This document shows positions 50,831 to 62,100 of a stretch of 64,000 bases of DNA, in pieces. This DNA comes from Cyclina sinensis (taxonomy: Eukaryota; Mollusca; Bivalvia; Venerida; Veneridae): NCBI GenBank assembly GCA_012932295.1, contig JAAONU010000001.1, positions 58,625,693-58,689,692 on the forward strand. The letters are read 5' to 3'. The position numbers and the translations under genes are program-made. The first letter of the stretch is position 1. Each line of letters opens with the position of its first letter. A model generated the notes under the pieces. It was not told where the DNA came from and made no database searches. It worked only from the letters and a program-made list of their open reading frames with translations.

Positions 50831-53320
50831 TTAATGTCCCATTTTCTTTTATAAACATATCATAATATAAAATTCGACACACTTCTGACGGTAAAAGATA
50901 TTGCCCTGTTAGTCAAGGGAAAGTTACCTTCTTTATATTGTTATTATTGTATTTTTTATTATTACTATACATTGTGTATAAAAGCAGTGGAATCATGTGT
51001 TTCACATAGTATATTAACTTCTCTTAAATTCTGAAGAAAAAACGATTTTATGAAGTCCCATCAAACACATGATGATACTGAAAATAACACACTCTATGCT
51101 CTTTTTTTCCGAAACCTCCAAATATTTATTATATAAAACCAATTAACTTAAACTTGTCATTCACCAAAAACTTCCGGTAACCGTTGAAACTGTTGTTCTT
51201 TTTCTACAGTTTTATAGGCAAGATTTTGACCAACGATGGTCATTCAGTTCCGTGCATACAAATTGCGCAAAGTTCTCTTGTTTTTTTTTCCGACAAAACC
51301 TTTAGTATAGAACAGAAATAAATTACTCTTCATTTTGGATATGCATCTTCATTTTCAATCCATTCATTTCGTCTTGAATATCAATATAATCAAATTGTCT
51401 TTTTTTGTATTACGACAATCTTCTATCATAATTGGTAACATGGTTTATATATTAAAACAAAAACTATGAAATCGGTAGCTAAAGAATATTGTTGGTAATT
51501 TTATATACATGTAGTTGAGATAGTGAAGAAGTAGGTGTGAATATCATCTTTGACGACCGAGATTACTTCAATTGGTGTTTTTTGTGTGTGCAATTTCTAT
51601 AAATATAATAGGTGTATATAAAAAGAAATTAGTTATGGATATATTGAGTATTGAAGCCTTATGTGTTGCGGTATATTATAAAAGTTTTATATATTTTTAA
51701 TGTGTTTATATTTTAATATATTGCCGTTATTAGATCATTAACTGATTTAAATAAAAAAACAAGCCGTAATCATTGAATACATTACTAACTTTGATTACTA
51801 CCTATACGTGTTTCTTTTGCCGTCATATCGGAATTTTTGTGCTTTTAAAGTTTAATTCATATATATGTACATCATATTACATTGCATTGAATATTGCATG
51901 TACATTGTAGTAAACTTCATGATCACTGTTTGCCGCCATATGTATCACTGTATTTTGTGCCACTTGGGTCTATGACCTTCTGGTTGTAATGAAATAAAAA
52001 AATCTGTTCACACCCAGTCTTTTGTAGACAAGGAGCTTTAAAAGCTCATTGCTGAATAAAATTGTGTTGTTTAATCGAGAAACTTTTACAGACTTTGACC
52101 AAATCGTTTTCGCTATATATTGATCACTATATTAACGTTACAATATGGAACAACGCTGCTCGCTAGATACTTATAAACACATTAATTATTTTAAAACCCA
52201 TATTCCCAGTTTTAAACAGAAAAGAATCTACGTTGGTTATGAAATTTTCTTTAATTTTACAAAATATCCTGCCTGTCATAGTCATCACAACCGTATGGAA
52301 CATTGGGTTGTCTCCATATGCCATGATAACAAAATTTATTCGTTAGTCAGTTTAGCGTTTTTCTTCTTATTCTATAATGTTAGCGTTTTATGTGCCGTGG
52401 TTCAGTGGTATACCTAGCGATAAAATATTTACTGACTGGAAGGACATGAGTTTGAACACCTTTAGGTCAGCAACTTTTTGCTTCCATTTTAAAGATGTAT
52501 AGACGTAAAATTATGTTGTTGTTTTGTTTTTTTCGTGATATTTTGACCTCTCTTTAATTTTAAGAAGAACAACTTCATCAAGTAATAAGCGTTGTTTCCC
52601 GCTTTTTACTTTCATAAATATATTTTCTTCAATGTAATATAATTAATGAATTTGTGAGTGGAATATAAATAAAAATCTGTTTCTTACCCGTAATTCTATG
52701 AAACATAACATCCCTTCACGTGCTTCGACAGGTCACGTGCATCACTCAGTAACGGTATATAATTCATTTTTTCAGAGAAAAATAGGACGAAGAATTAAAT
52801 AAATCACATATTCAATATGCATGAAAATGATAATGGCAGTTATATTTACATTTTTTTCTCCTTACATATCTTTTCTTCGCTTTACTTATATTTACCTTAC
52901 TTCTCCTTACTATTTTTTACACATCCTTGCTTTTTTATATTTACGCATCCTTACTTATCATTATGCATTCTTACTTCTTATTTGTCTTTATGCATCCATA
53001 CTTCTTTATACTTGTATGCACTCATCCTGACGTTTATGCACACCATGATTTTTGCGAAATACGCTTGCGCAACTTTTAAACATTTGAAAAATGAGTCTAT
53101 GTAAAACTGCCAACACACAAAAAGTAAGTAACTAGCATAATTAATTATGAAATATGCAACTCTTAATCATTCCAGCGTCTTTCCGTGACAATAATAATTT
53201 CGAAATAGGTAATATAATTGTTTTATGCAAAAGCGATCAAACACGGACAGTAAACACTTAAAAGTAATAATTGAAAATTAATTAAAATATAAAATCAATA
53301 CTATCATTTTGTATTTTCAG
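50831..53320. other. Intergenic, no gene seen
   Basis: AT-rich. A degenerate tRNA-like phrase (CCGTGGTTCAGTGGTATACC) occurs near 52395. A pyrimidine-rich degenerate repeat built on CATCCTTACTT occupies about 52850-53050; open frames there are repeat artefacts. Confidence 0.4.
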
Positions 53321-53447
53321 TCAAATGGACCGTCATGATGTAATTGCAGAACTGCAGGAGCAGATGTGAGTCTTGCAAGAGACCCAGAAAAGCTTCAGCC
53401 ACAAGACAATAGAAAGACTAAAACTTTATGAAATGCATGTTGTAAAT
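53321..53447 (+). other. Exon-like segment with in-frame TGA
   Basis: Bordered by TTTTCAG and GTATGT, it encodes MDRHDVIAELQEQM, stop, VLQETQKSFSHKTIERLKLY, then EMHVVN. Apart from the single TGA the frame is open, charged and helix-like. It could be a pseudo-exon or an exon of an unrecognised gene. I cannot name a family. Confidence 0.3.
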
Positions 53448-53989
53448 GTATGTCCTTGTTAGAGACAATAATCCTATACATTTAGTATGTTTATCTGTGC
53501 AAGTGAGACTGGGTTTTATATATAAGCTGTGATAGTAGCAAATAAAATGCCGCCTACACATATTTTTTGTAAGGTTTTTAAAAAAATATTACTCATTTAT
53601 ATACATGTAGTACAGCTAAACAATGACCAGTGACTTTATAAACATACAGAGATACTAATCTGAATTACTTTTGTATTTGCACATCCTCATCCTTTACAAG
53701 TCACTCAATTATTTTTATCATGCTTGTGGCACATATCGTGTACGTCAAAGTAGACTTTCCAGTATTCTGTCAGAATATCTATTAAAAAAGTATGTTTCCT
53801 CCCGGTCTCTCAGACATTGCAGGTCTTGACTAGTCCGTTCTAGAAATGAGTAGTAACTACATATAATGATCCCGCACATCAAGTTTATCATCAGTTTATA
53901 TTTGGGTCCCGTATACATGTTAAATACAGTCAATGGATAGTCCCCCGTATGTGGCTGAATTAGGTACCCGTGTATTTTCGTACTGCTCC

Positions 53990-54700
53990 GTATTCTTGAC
54001 AAAAACGTATATGGATATTTCCCCGTACCCTCAGAAAATACAAGGCCTTATAAAATCCCGTACATCACTGATATACAGATCCCGTATAGGGTAATATATC
54101 ATGTCCGTATTCTTGGTCCGTACATGTAACATAATAAGTTCGTATATATGTCATGTACGGCTTTTAGCTTTCCCGTATTCAATAAAAATACAATTCCTTT
54201 TTTCATACGTATATCTATAGTATACAGGCTCCGTATTCTTGCACCGTATATGTTTCATATACGCGTTCAAGCATTGCCGTATTCTATGAAAATACAATTC
54301 TGTATATCCGTTGTATATCTCTAGTATACATAATCCGTATTCTCTCCCCGTATATGTGTCATGTACAGCTTTTAGCATTCCCGTATTCTATAAAAAAGTA
54401 CAAGTCCGTATATCCTCCGTATACCTCAAGTATACTAGTAAACCAGATGTTGTTATAGCCCGTATATGGCTTAAATACGGGTTTCGTTCTGTGCGTATAT
54501 TACAAAAATACGGACACATATACATACATTTATATTTGAAGAATTCGGAAGTGTATATTTGCATGACAAATATACGGAGTTCCCGTATACCCGATGTTCC
54601 GAATACGGATTAGTATATTATGTCCGTATATTATGCGAATACGTCCCGTATATGTCCTTATATCTAAAGAATACGGGACCGTCCACTTCCGTATGTTGGT
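53990..54700. repeat. CCGTATA-rich degenerate repeat block
   Basis: Dense in CCGTAT on the left and ATACGG on the right of about 54450. Three units of about 104 bp can be aligned at 54171, 54275 and 54379 (each CCCGTATTC or CCGTATTC plus TATAAAAATAC-like). Translated open frames on both strands (rich in Tyr, Ile and Arg) come from the TATACG vocabulary. Confidence 0.75.
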
Positions 54701-54779
54701 GCATTTTTCGCAGTGTTAAGCTTAAATCTTTGAGTCAGTCGCTTTAATGCCCAACGTAAAAAAACATTAAACGTTATTA

Positions 54780-56052
54780 TAGATAAAGACTGGACATCTT
54801 CAATTTATTGATTTTTAATTTCCCGAAATAGAAACGAGTTACATAAGTTAATTAAATACATATATGAAGCATTAAAAGTACATAATTCTATGTTAAATGC
54901 AGCATTTAATATGACTGTATAATTTTTTTGTTTAGGAAGTATAATATGCCATTCATAATCGTTTATGCAAATTTGTCAATAGGATACAGATCCTGTAAAG
55001 TATTGTTTAACTCAAAATGTGTCATTCAAACATTTCCCATTCCCTGTTTAATAATAATAATTATTATTACTATTATTATAATTATTATCATCTTCACTAT
55101 AATTTATTACTAGTGTCTTTTCTTTAGATGACCTATAAATTGTATTATTATAAATCACAAGAAACTGTAAGTTTACGTAAGTAAAATTATGTTCTGTCTT
55201 GTTCTGTTCTGATCAAGCTTTTGGATAGCTTGGTTCAAGCAAATTCTGCTATTCGAAAAGAGATAAAGCCATACACATAAGTTCAGTATCTCCTAGGGCT
55301 GCTTCAGTTAAGTTTGACTGAAATACCAACATGAAAATGGACTTACCAATGTATACTCCGCTAAGAAAAAAAAGAAAAATAGCTTTAAACAAAACTCGTT
55401 CATGGTCAGATAGTATTTTTCACATTTACGTTTATAAAACTGTCGACTTCGTACTGTACATTAGAAATATGTAGGAAAAATGCAATATTTTTTTAAGGAC
55501 ATCACTAGCCCAAATGCATAATTACGATTTCTAAACCATAAAACATTGGTATTAACGTTTATTACCTTACCTTAGCGCAAGTGTTATAGTTATCCACAAA
55601 ATCATTTTTAATTTTTCATGTCTTATTTGCAGATTGAATTTAAGATACTTCCGCCTAGAGTGATTGCATCTGTGTCATTGTATACATTTATATGCACTTG
55701 AAAAATGAACTCGAAGTCCTACAGTAATGATAATTTAACACGAGTTTTAAACAGGAAGATTGTTATTTCAAGTATTTTATATTTGTACATATTATTATTT
55801 TTCATCAAATTTTATGCGTTTTTATATGAAAACGAAAATCAGAAGACAAATGTCTGTAAGCAGCATTTTAATTACTATACGTGTTTCCTTGCCACTTGAG
55901 AAATTTTAATAAAATTACAATCTCGTCGACAGTAGAGGACATGTGGTAATAGGTTATAATTAATTAATAGAAACAAGATATTCTGTTCAAACAAAATAGT
56001 ATGGAACGCCAGAGCTGCTTCTAATGACTTTCATCATGTAGTTCTGTGCACT
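54780..56052. other. Intergenic, no gene seen
   Basis: AT-rich, with no supported exon on either strand. Confidence 0.4.
55039..55090. repeat. AAT/ATT microsatellite
   Basis: AATAATAATAATTATTATTA followed by further ATT units. Simple sequence. Confidence 0.85.
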
Positions 56053-56147
56053 ACAGATATTATGGAACAGAATTACTATATTTTTTCCATCTTGCTTTGT
56101 GACATTGGTACTTGCATTATGCGTTATTTCATCTTGCTTGATGACTT
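56053..56147 (-). repeat. Left arm of an inverted repeat pair
   Basis: The reverse complement contains CATAATGCAAGTACC, CACAAAGCAAGATGGAA and AGTAATTCTGTTCCATA. It matches 59091-59185 at roughly 80 % by eye. Confidence 0.75.
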
Positions 56148-56330
56148 TTGAACTTGCACAAATCTTCATTCAATCTTGCTTTGTACTATTTCATTGTCTT
56201 TTGTACTGTGTTGGAATAATCAAAATGTGATGTCATGTATCATCCAACTTTCTTCATGCTCCATTCAAACTATTAAGGGATAAGTGCTTCTTGCATGTTG
56301 GTCATTTGGAGTTCTTTGTTTTGTTTTTAG

Positions 56331-58481
56331 CTCACCTGAGCACAAAGTGCTCATGGTGAGCTTTTGTGATCGCCTGATGTCCGGCGTCCGTCGTCCGTGC
56401 GTGCGTGCGTGCGTCGTCAACTTTTTCTTCAAACAACTTCTTCTCCTGAACTGCTAGGCCAATCTTGCTGAAACTTGGCAGAAATGTTACTTGCATGAAG
56501 CTTTACCAAAATTGTTCAAATGGTTTAGGTCCATTGCATTTCTAGGCCACAGGAGCTAAAAATAGATTTTCAAAGTTGGAACTTTAAAAATCTTCTTCTC
56601 CAGAACTACAAGGCCTGGAGCTTAGATATTTAGTATGAAGCATCATCAGGTGGACCTTTACCAAGTTTGTTCAAATCATGACCCCTGGGTCAAAAATGGC
56701 CCTGCCCCAGGGGTCACTAGTTTTACATAGAATTATATAGGAAAAACTTAAAAAAATCTTCTTGTCTGAAACCACAAGGCCTACAGTTTAGATATTTGAT
56801 GTGCAGCATTGTCCAGTGGACCTCTTCCAAGTTTGTTCAAATCATGGCTCCTGGGTAAAAAATGGCCAAGCCCCGGGGGTCACATGTTTTACATAGAGTT
56901 ATATAGGAAAAACTTTAAAAAATCCTCTTATCAGAAACTGCAAGGCCTAGAGTTTAGATATTTGGTGTGCAGCGTTGTCCAGTGGACCTCTACCAAGTTT
57001 GTTCAAATCATGGCTCCTGGGTCAAAAATGGCCCCGCCCCAGGGGTCAGATGTTTTATATAGAGTTATATAAAAAAAAACTTTAAAAAATCTTCTTGTCA
57101 GAAACCACAAGGCCTAGAGTTTAGATTTTTGGTGTGCAGCATTGTCCAGTGGACCTCTACTAAATTTCTTCAAATCAAAGCCACTGGATCAAAATAGGCC
57201 CCACCCTGGGGGTCAATTGATTTTACATAGGCTTATAAAGGAAATCTTTAAAAGTCTTCTTCTCAGAAACCACAATGCCTACAGCTTAGATATTTGGTAT
57301 GTAGCATTGTCTAGTAGACCTCTATCAAGTTTGTTCAAATTATGTCCCCTGGGTCAAAATTGGCCACGCCCCAGGGTTCTCTTGATTTACATATAGTTAT
57401 ATAGGAAAAATCATTTTTCTCCGAAACTAATAGGACTAGACCTTAGATATTTGGTGTGGAGTATTGTGTTGAGAACCTTTACCAATATTGTTTATATGTT
57501 GGCCCCGGGTTTAAAAATTGGCCCCACCCCGGGGGCCCTTAATATGTAAAAAAGGCAATCTTTAAAAATCTTCTTACTGGAAACCTCAATGCTTACAGCT
57601 TAAATATTTGGTATGGATCATTGTCTTGTGGATGTCTACCAAGTTTGTTCAAATTATGTCCCCTGGGTCAAAATTAGCCACGCCCCAGGGTTCTCTTGGT
57701 TTACATATAGTTATATAGGAAAAAACATGAAAAATCATTTTTCTTCCAAACTAATAGGACTAGACCTTAGATATTTAGTCTGGAGTATTGTGTTGAGAAC
57801 CTTTACCAGTATTGTTTATATGTTGGCCCCGGGGTCAAAATTGGCCCCGCCCCGGGGGCCCTTAATATGTAAAAAAGGCAATCTTTAAAAATCTTCTTAC
57901 TGGACACCTCAATGCCTACAGCTTAGATATTTGGTATGCAGCATTGTCTAGTAAACCTCTACCTAGTTTGTTTGAAAAATGTCCCCGGGGTCACTATTGG
58001 CCCTGCCTGAGGGGTCACAAGTTTTAAATAGCAGTATAGAAGAAAATCTTTAAAAATCTTCTTGTCTAAAACCACAAGGCCTAGAATTTTATAATTTGGC
58101 ATGAAGCAAGCTTTATCAAGCTTTTTGAAATTATTAGACTAGGTTAAAGGTCACGGAGGCTAAAAATAGATTTATCTACTGTACCTCATAGAGCCTTCAT
58201 TTATAGACCAATATCTTTGATATTTAGTATATAGGTTCCTTGCATGGACGTCTACCTATGGGTAAGGTTTGAGGTCACTGGGCCAAGGTCAAGGTCACCA
58301 TAGCTTATGATAGATATTTCTACTTTCTGTCATAGAGCCTTTATTTATTGACTGATATTTTACATATTTGGTTTGTAGGCACTTACATATTTTCAATTAA
58401 AAATGAAATACTGCTTAACAGCAAACCTACAGCCAAAGAACTCAGGTGAGCGATCCAGGGCCATCATGGCCCTCTTGTTTT
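56331..58481 (+). mobile_element. Interspersed element with CTCACCTGAG ends and ~165-bp internal tandem repeats
   Basis: Starts CTCACCTGAG (56331) and ends CTCAGGTGAG (58441-58450) followed by CCATCATGGCCCTCTTG. A GTGC simple repeat lies at 56395-56412. Between 56580 and 58100 about ten tandem units of some 165 bp carry CAGAAACCACAAGGCCTA, TTTAGATATTTGGTGTG, CAAGTTTGTTCAAATCATG and CCTGGGTCAAAAATGGCC. Long open frames within the units lack any family motif and arise from repeat structure. Probably non-autonomous; superfamily unknown. Confidence 0.7.
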
Positions 58482-59090
58482 CTTATCGAGCGTTGTCTTT
58501 AATCCAACGATTTAGCATCGTCGGAGCCCACGGTACACATTCCGTATAAACTACTTTGTACCGTATTTATCAAGGTATGATAAATAACCTGGGTTACCGA
58601 GGATGCTCGGGTAAAATAAACACTAAATTAAAATCGTTCTCAAGGTCGTAGCGTTTAAGGATATTCCATTTATGATTTAGTCAAAATTTTTGGTATGCAA
58701 ACAAAGTATTGAAATAAACATCACAACTTCGCAAAAAGCAATAGCGAGACCATCCGAAAAATAACGGAATGTACCGACAAAGCGCCATCTGTAACACAAA
58801 TATTGCAAATCGCATTATGCTTACTGCTTAGTGCTTACCGTAAAGTGAATACTTTGTTATTGGTATCGTTTTCATCATCGTGTTAGGTGCGTAGTGTTTA
58901 TGAAATGCTTTTATATTTGTGTTGAATAAAAACTAGAACGCCGAACATATTGCGTTTCGGGTAAAGAAAGCTGCAATTAAACATATAGCATATTTCATAT
59001 GTCGGAGAGGAACAACTGAAGTTGCAATGAAGTGACAGTGCATTCAGTTACCATAAAACATGATGTTATTCAGCAAAATACAGGTTTCCA

Positions 59091-59185
59091 ATCCCACAAA
59101 GCAAGACGGAATTAAGTATTATGCAAGTTCTTATTTCACCAAGCAAGATGGAATAAATGCAGTAATTCTGTTCCATAGTTATGAC
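59091..59185 (+). repeat. Right arm of the inverted repeat pair, adjoining the satellite
   Basis: CACAAAGCAAGACGGAATTAA, CACCAAGCAAGATGGAAT and AGTAATTCTGTTCCATAG (shown in parts) mirror the arm at 56053-56147. The 42-bp satellite begins immediately after it. Confidence 0.75.
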
Positions 59186-62100
59186 ATTTCGATCTGTGCT
59201 TTTGTTATTATGCCCTGTAAATGTTTTCCTTCTGTTCATCTGTCAATATGCTCTGTATTGATAACATTTCATTCTGTGCATTTGTCAAAATGCAACGTAG
59301 TTATAGCACTTTGGCCTATGCTTTGAAGTTTTAACATTTCGTACTGTGCATTAGTCATTTTCCTCGGCTGTTATAACATTTCGTTTTGCGCATTAGTCAT
59401 TTTCCTCGGCTGTTATTACACTTCGTACTGTGCATTAGTCATTTCCCTCGGCTGTTAAAAAATTTCGTTCTGGGCATTAGTCATTTTCCTCGACTGTTAT
59501 AACATTTCGTTCTGTGCATTAGTCATTTTCCTCGACTGTAATAACATTTCGTTCTGTGCATGAGTCCTTTTCCTCGACTGTTATAACATTTCGTTCTGTG
59601 CATTAGTCATTTTCCTCGGCTGTTATAACATTTCGTTCTGTGCATTAGTCCTTTTCCTCGACTGTTATAACATTTCGTTCTGTGCATGAGTCATTTCCCT
59701 CGACTGTTATAACATTTCGTACTGTGTATTAGATATTTTCCTCGGCTGTTTTAACATTTTCCTACTGTGCATTTCTCATTTTCCTCGACTGTTATAACAT
59801 TTCGTTCTGTGCATTAGTCCTTTTCCTGGGCTTTTATAATATTTTCGTACTGTGCATTAATCATTTCCCTCGGCTATTATTACACTTCGTTCTGTGCAGT
59901 AGTCATTTTCCTCGGCTGTTATAACATTTCGTTTTGTGCATTTGTCATTTTCCTTGGCTAATATAATATTTCGTTCTGTGCATTAGTCATTTTCGTCGGC
60001 TGTTATATCATTTCATTTTGTGCATAAGTCATTTTTCTCGGATGTTACAACATTTCCAACTGTGCATCAGTCATTTTCCTCGGCTGTTATTACACTTCGT
60101 ACTGTGCATAAGTCATTTCCCTCGGCTGTTATTACACTTCGTTCTGTGCATTAGTCATTTTTCTCGACTGTTATAACATTTCGTTTTGTGCATAAGTCAT
60201 TTTCCTCGGCTGTTATAACATTTCATTTTGTGCATTAATCATTTCCCTCGGCTGTTATAACATTTCGTTTTGTGCATTAGTCATTCATCGCCTTTTTAAC
60301 ATTTTCGTACTGTGCATTAGTTATTTCCATCGGCTGTTTTTACACTTCGTTCAGTGCATTAGCCATTTTCCTCCACTGTTATAGCATTTCGTTTTGTGCA
60401 TTTGTCATTTTCCTCGGCTGTTTTAAGATTTTCTTACTGTGCATTAGTTTTTTTCCTCGAGTTTTAAAACATTTCGTTCTGTGCATTAGTCATTTTATTC
60501 GGCTGTTATAACATTTCGTTCTGAGCATTAGTCATTTTCCTCGGCTGTTTTAATGTTTTCGTACTGTGCATAGTCATTTCCCTCGGCTGTTATTAAACTT
60601 CGTTCTGTGCATAAGTCATTTTCCTCGACTGTAATAACATTTCGTTCTGTGCATTAGTCATTTCTCTCGGCTGATATTACACTTCGTTCTGTGCATTAGT
60701 CATTTTCCTCGGCTGTTATAACATTTTCTTACTGTGCATTAATTTTTTTTCCTCGAGTGTTATAATATTTCATTCTGTGAATTAGTCATTTTACTCGGCT
60801 GTTATAACATTTCGTTCTTAGCATTAGTCATTTTCCTCCGCTGTTTTAATGTTTTCGTACTGTGCATCAGTCATTTTCCTCGGCTGTTATTACACTTCGT
60901 TCTGTGCATAAGTCATTTTCCTCGGCTGTTATAACATTTCGTTTTGTGCATTAGTCATTTTCCTCGGCTGTTATAACATTTCGTTTTGTGCATTAGTCAT
61001 TTTCATCAGCTGTTATAACATTTCGTTTTGTGCATTAATCATCTTCCTCGGCTGTTTCAACATGTTTGTACTGTGCATTAGTCATTTCCCTCGGCTGCCA
61101 TTACACTTCGTACTGTGCATTAGTCATTTTCCTCGACAGTTATAACATTTCGTTTGGTACATAAGTCATTTTCCTCGGCTGTAATAATGTTTTCGTACTG
61201 TGCATAGTCATTTCCCTCGGCTGTTACTTCACTTCGTCCTGTGCATAAGTCATTTTCCTCGACTGTTATAACATTTCATTTTGTGCATTTGTCATTTTCC
61301 TCGGCTTTTATTACACTTCGTTCTGTGCATTAGTTTTTTCCCTGGAGTGTTATAACATTTCGTTCTGTGCATTAGTCATTTTTCTCGGCAGTTATAACAC
61401 TTCGTTCTGTGCATTTGTCATTTTCCTCGACTGTTACAACATTTTCGTACTGTGCATTAGTCATTTCCCTCGGCTGTTATTACACTTTGTACTGTGCATT
61501 AGTCATTTTCCTCGACTGTTATAACATTTCGTTTTGTGCAATTAACATTTTCCTCGGCTGTTTAAACATTTTCCTTCTGTGCATAAGTCATTTTCCTCGG
61601 CTATTTTAACATGTTCGTACTGTGCATTAGTGATTTCCCTCGGCTGTCATTACACTTCGTACTGTGCATTTGTCATTTTTCCTCGGCTATTTTAACATTT
61701 TCGTACTGCGCATTAGTCATTTTCCTCGGCTGTTATTACATTTTGTACTGTGCATTAGTCATTTTCCTTTGCTGTTATTACATTTTGTACTGTGCATTAG
61801 TCATTTTCCTTTGCTGTTGTAACATTTCGTTTAGTGCATTAGTCATTTTCCTCGGCTGTTTTAACAATTTCCTACCATGCATAAGTCATTTCCTCGACTG
61901 TTATAACATTTTGTTTTGTGCATAAGTCATTTTCCTCGGCTGTCTTAAGATTTTCGTACTGTGCATTAGATATTTTCCTCGGTTGTAATAACATTTCGTT
62001 CTGTGCATTAGTCATTTCCCTCGCCTGTTATTACACTTCGTTCTGTGCATTAGTCATTTTCTTCGACTGTTATAACATTTCGTTTTGTGCATTAGTCATT

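Noticed and set aside
52817..53104. Tyr/Leu/Phe-rich open frames on plus
   Set aside because: They come from a degenerate pyrimidine-rich CATCCTTACTT repeat, with low complexity and no motif.
54151..54613. Open frames on both strands rich in Tyr, Ile and Arg
   Set aside because: They are by-products of the TATACGG vocabulary of the repeat block, present on both strands at once.
56809..57888. Open frames of 80-90 residues in similar repeated form
   Set aside because: They are translations of the ~165-bp tandem units of an interspersed element and have no known domain.
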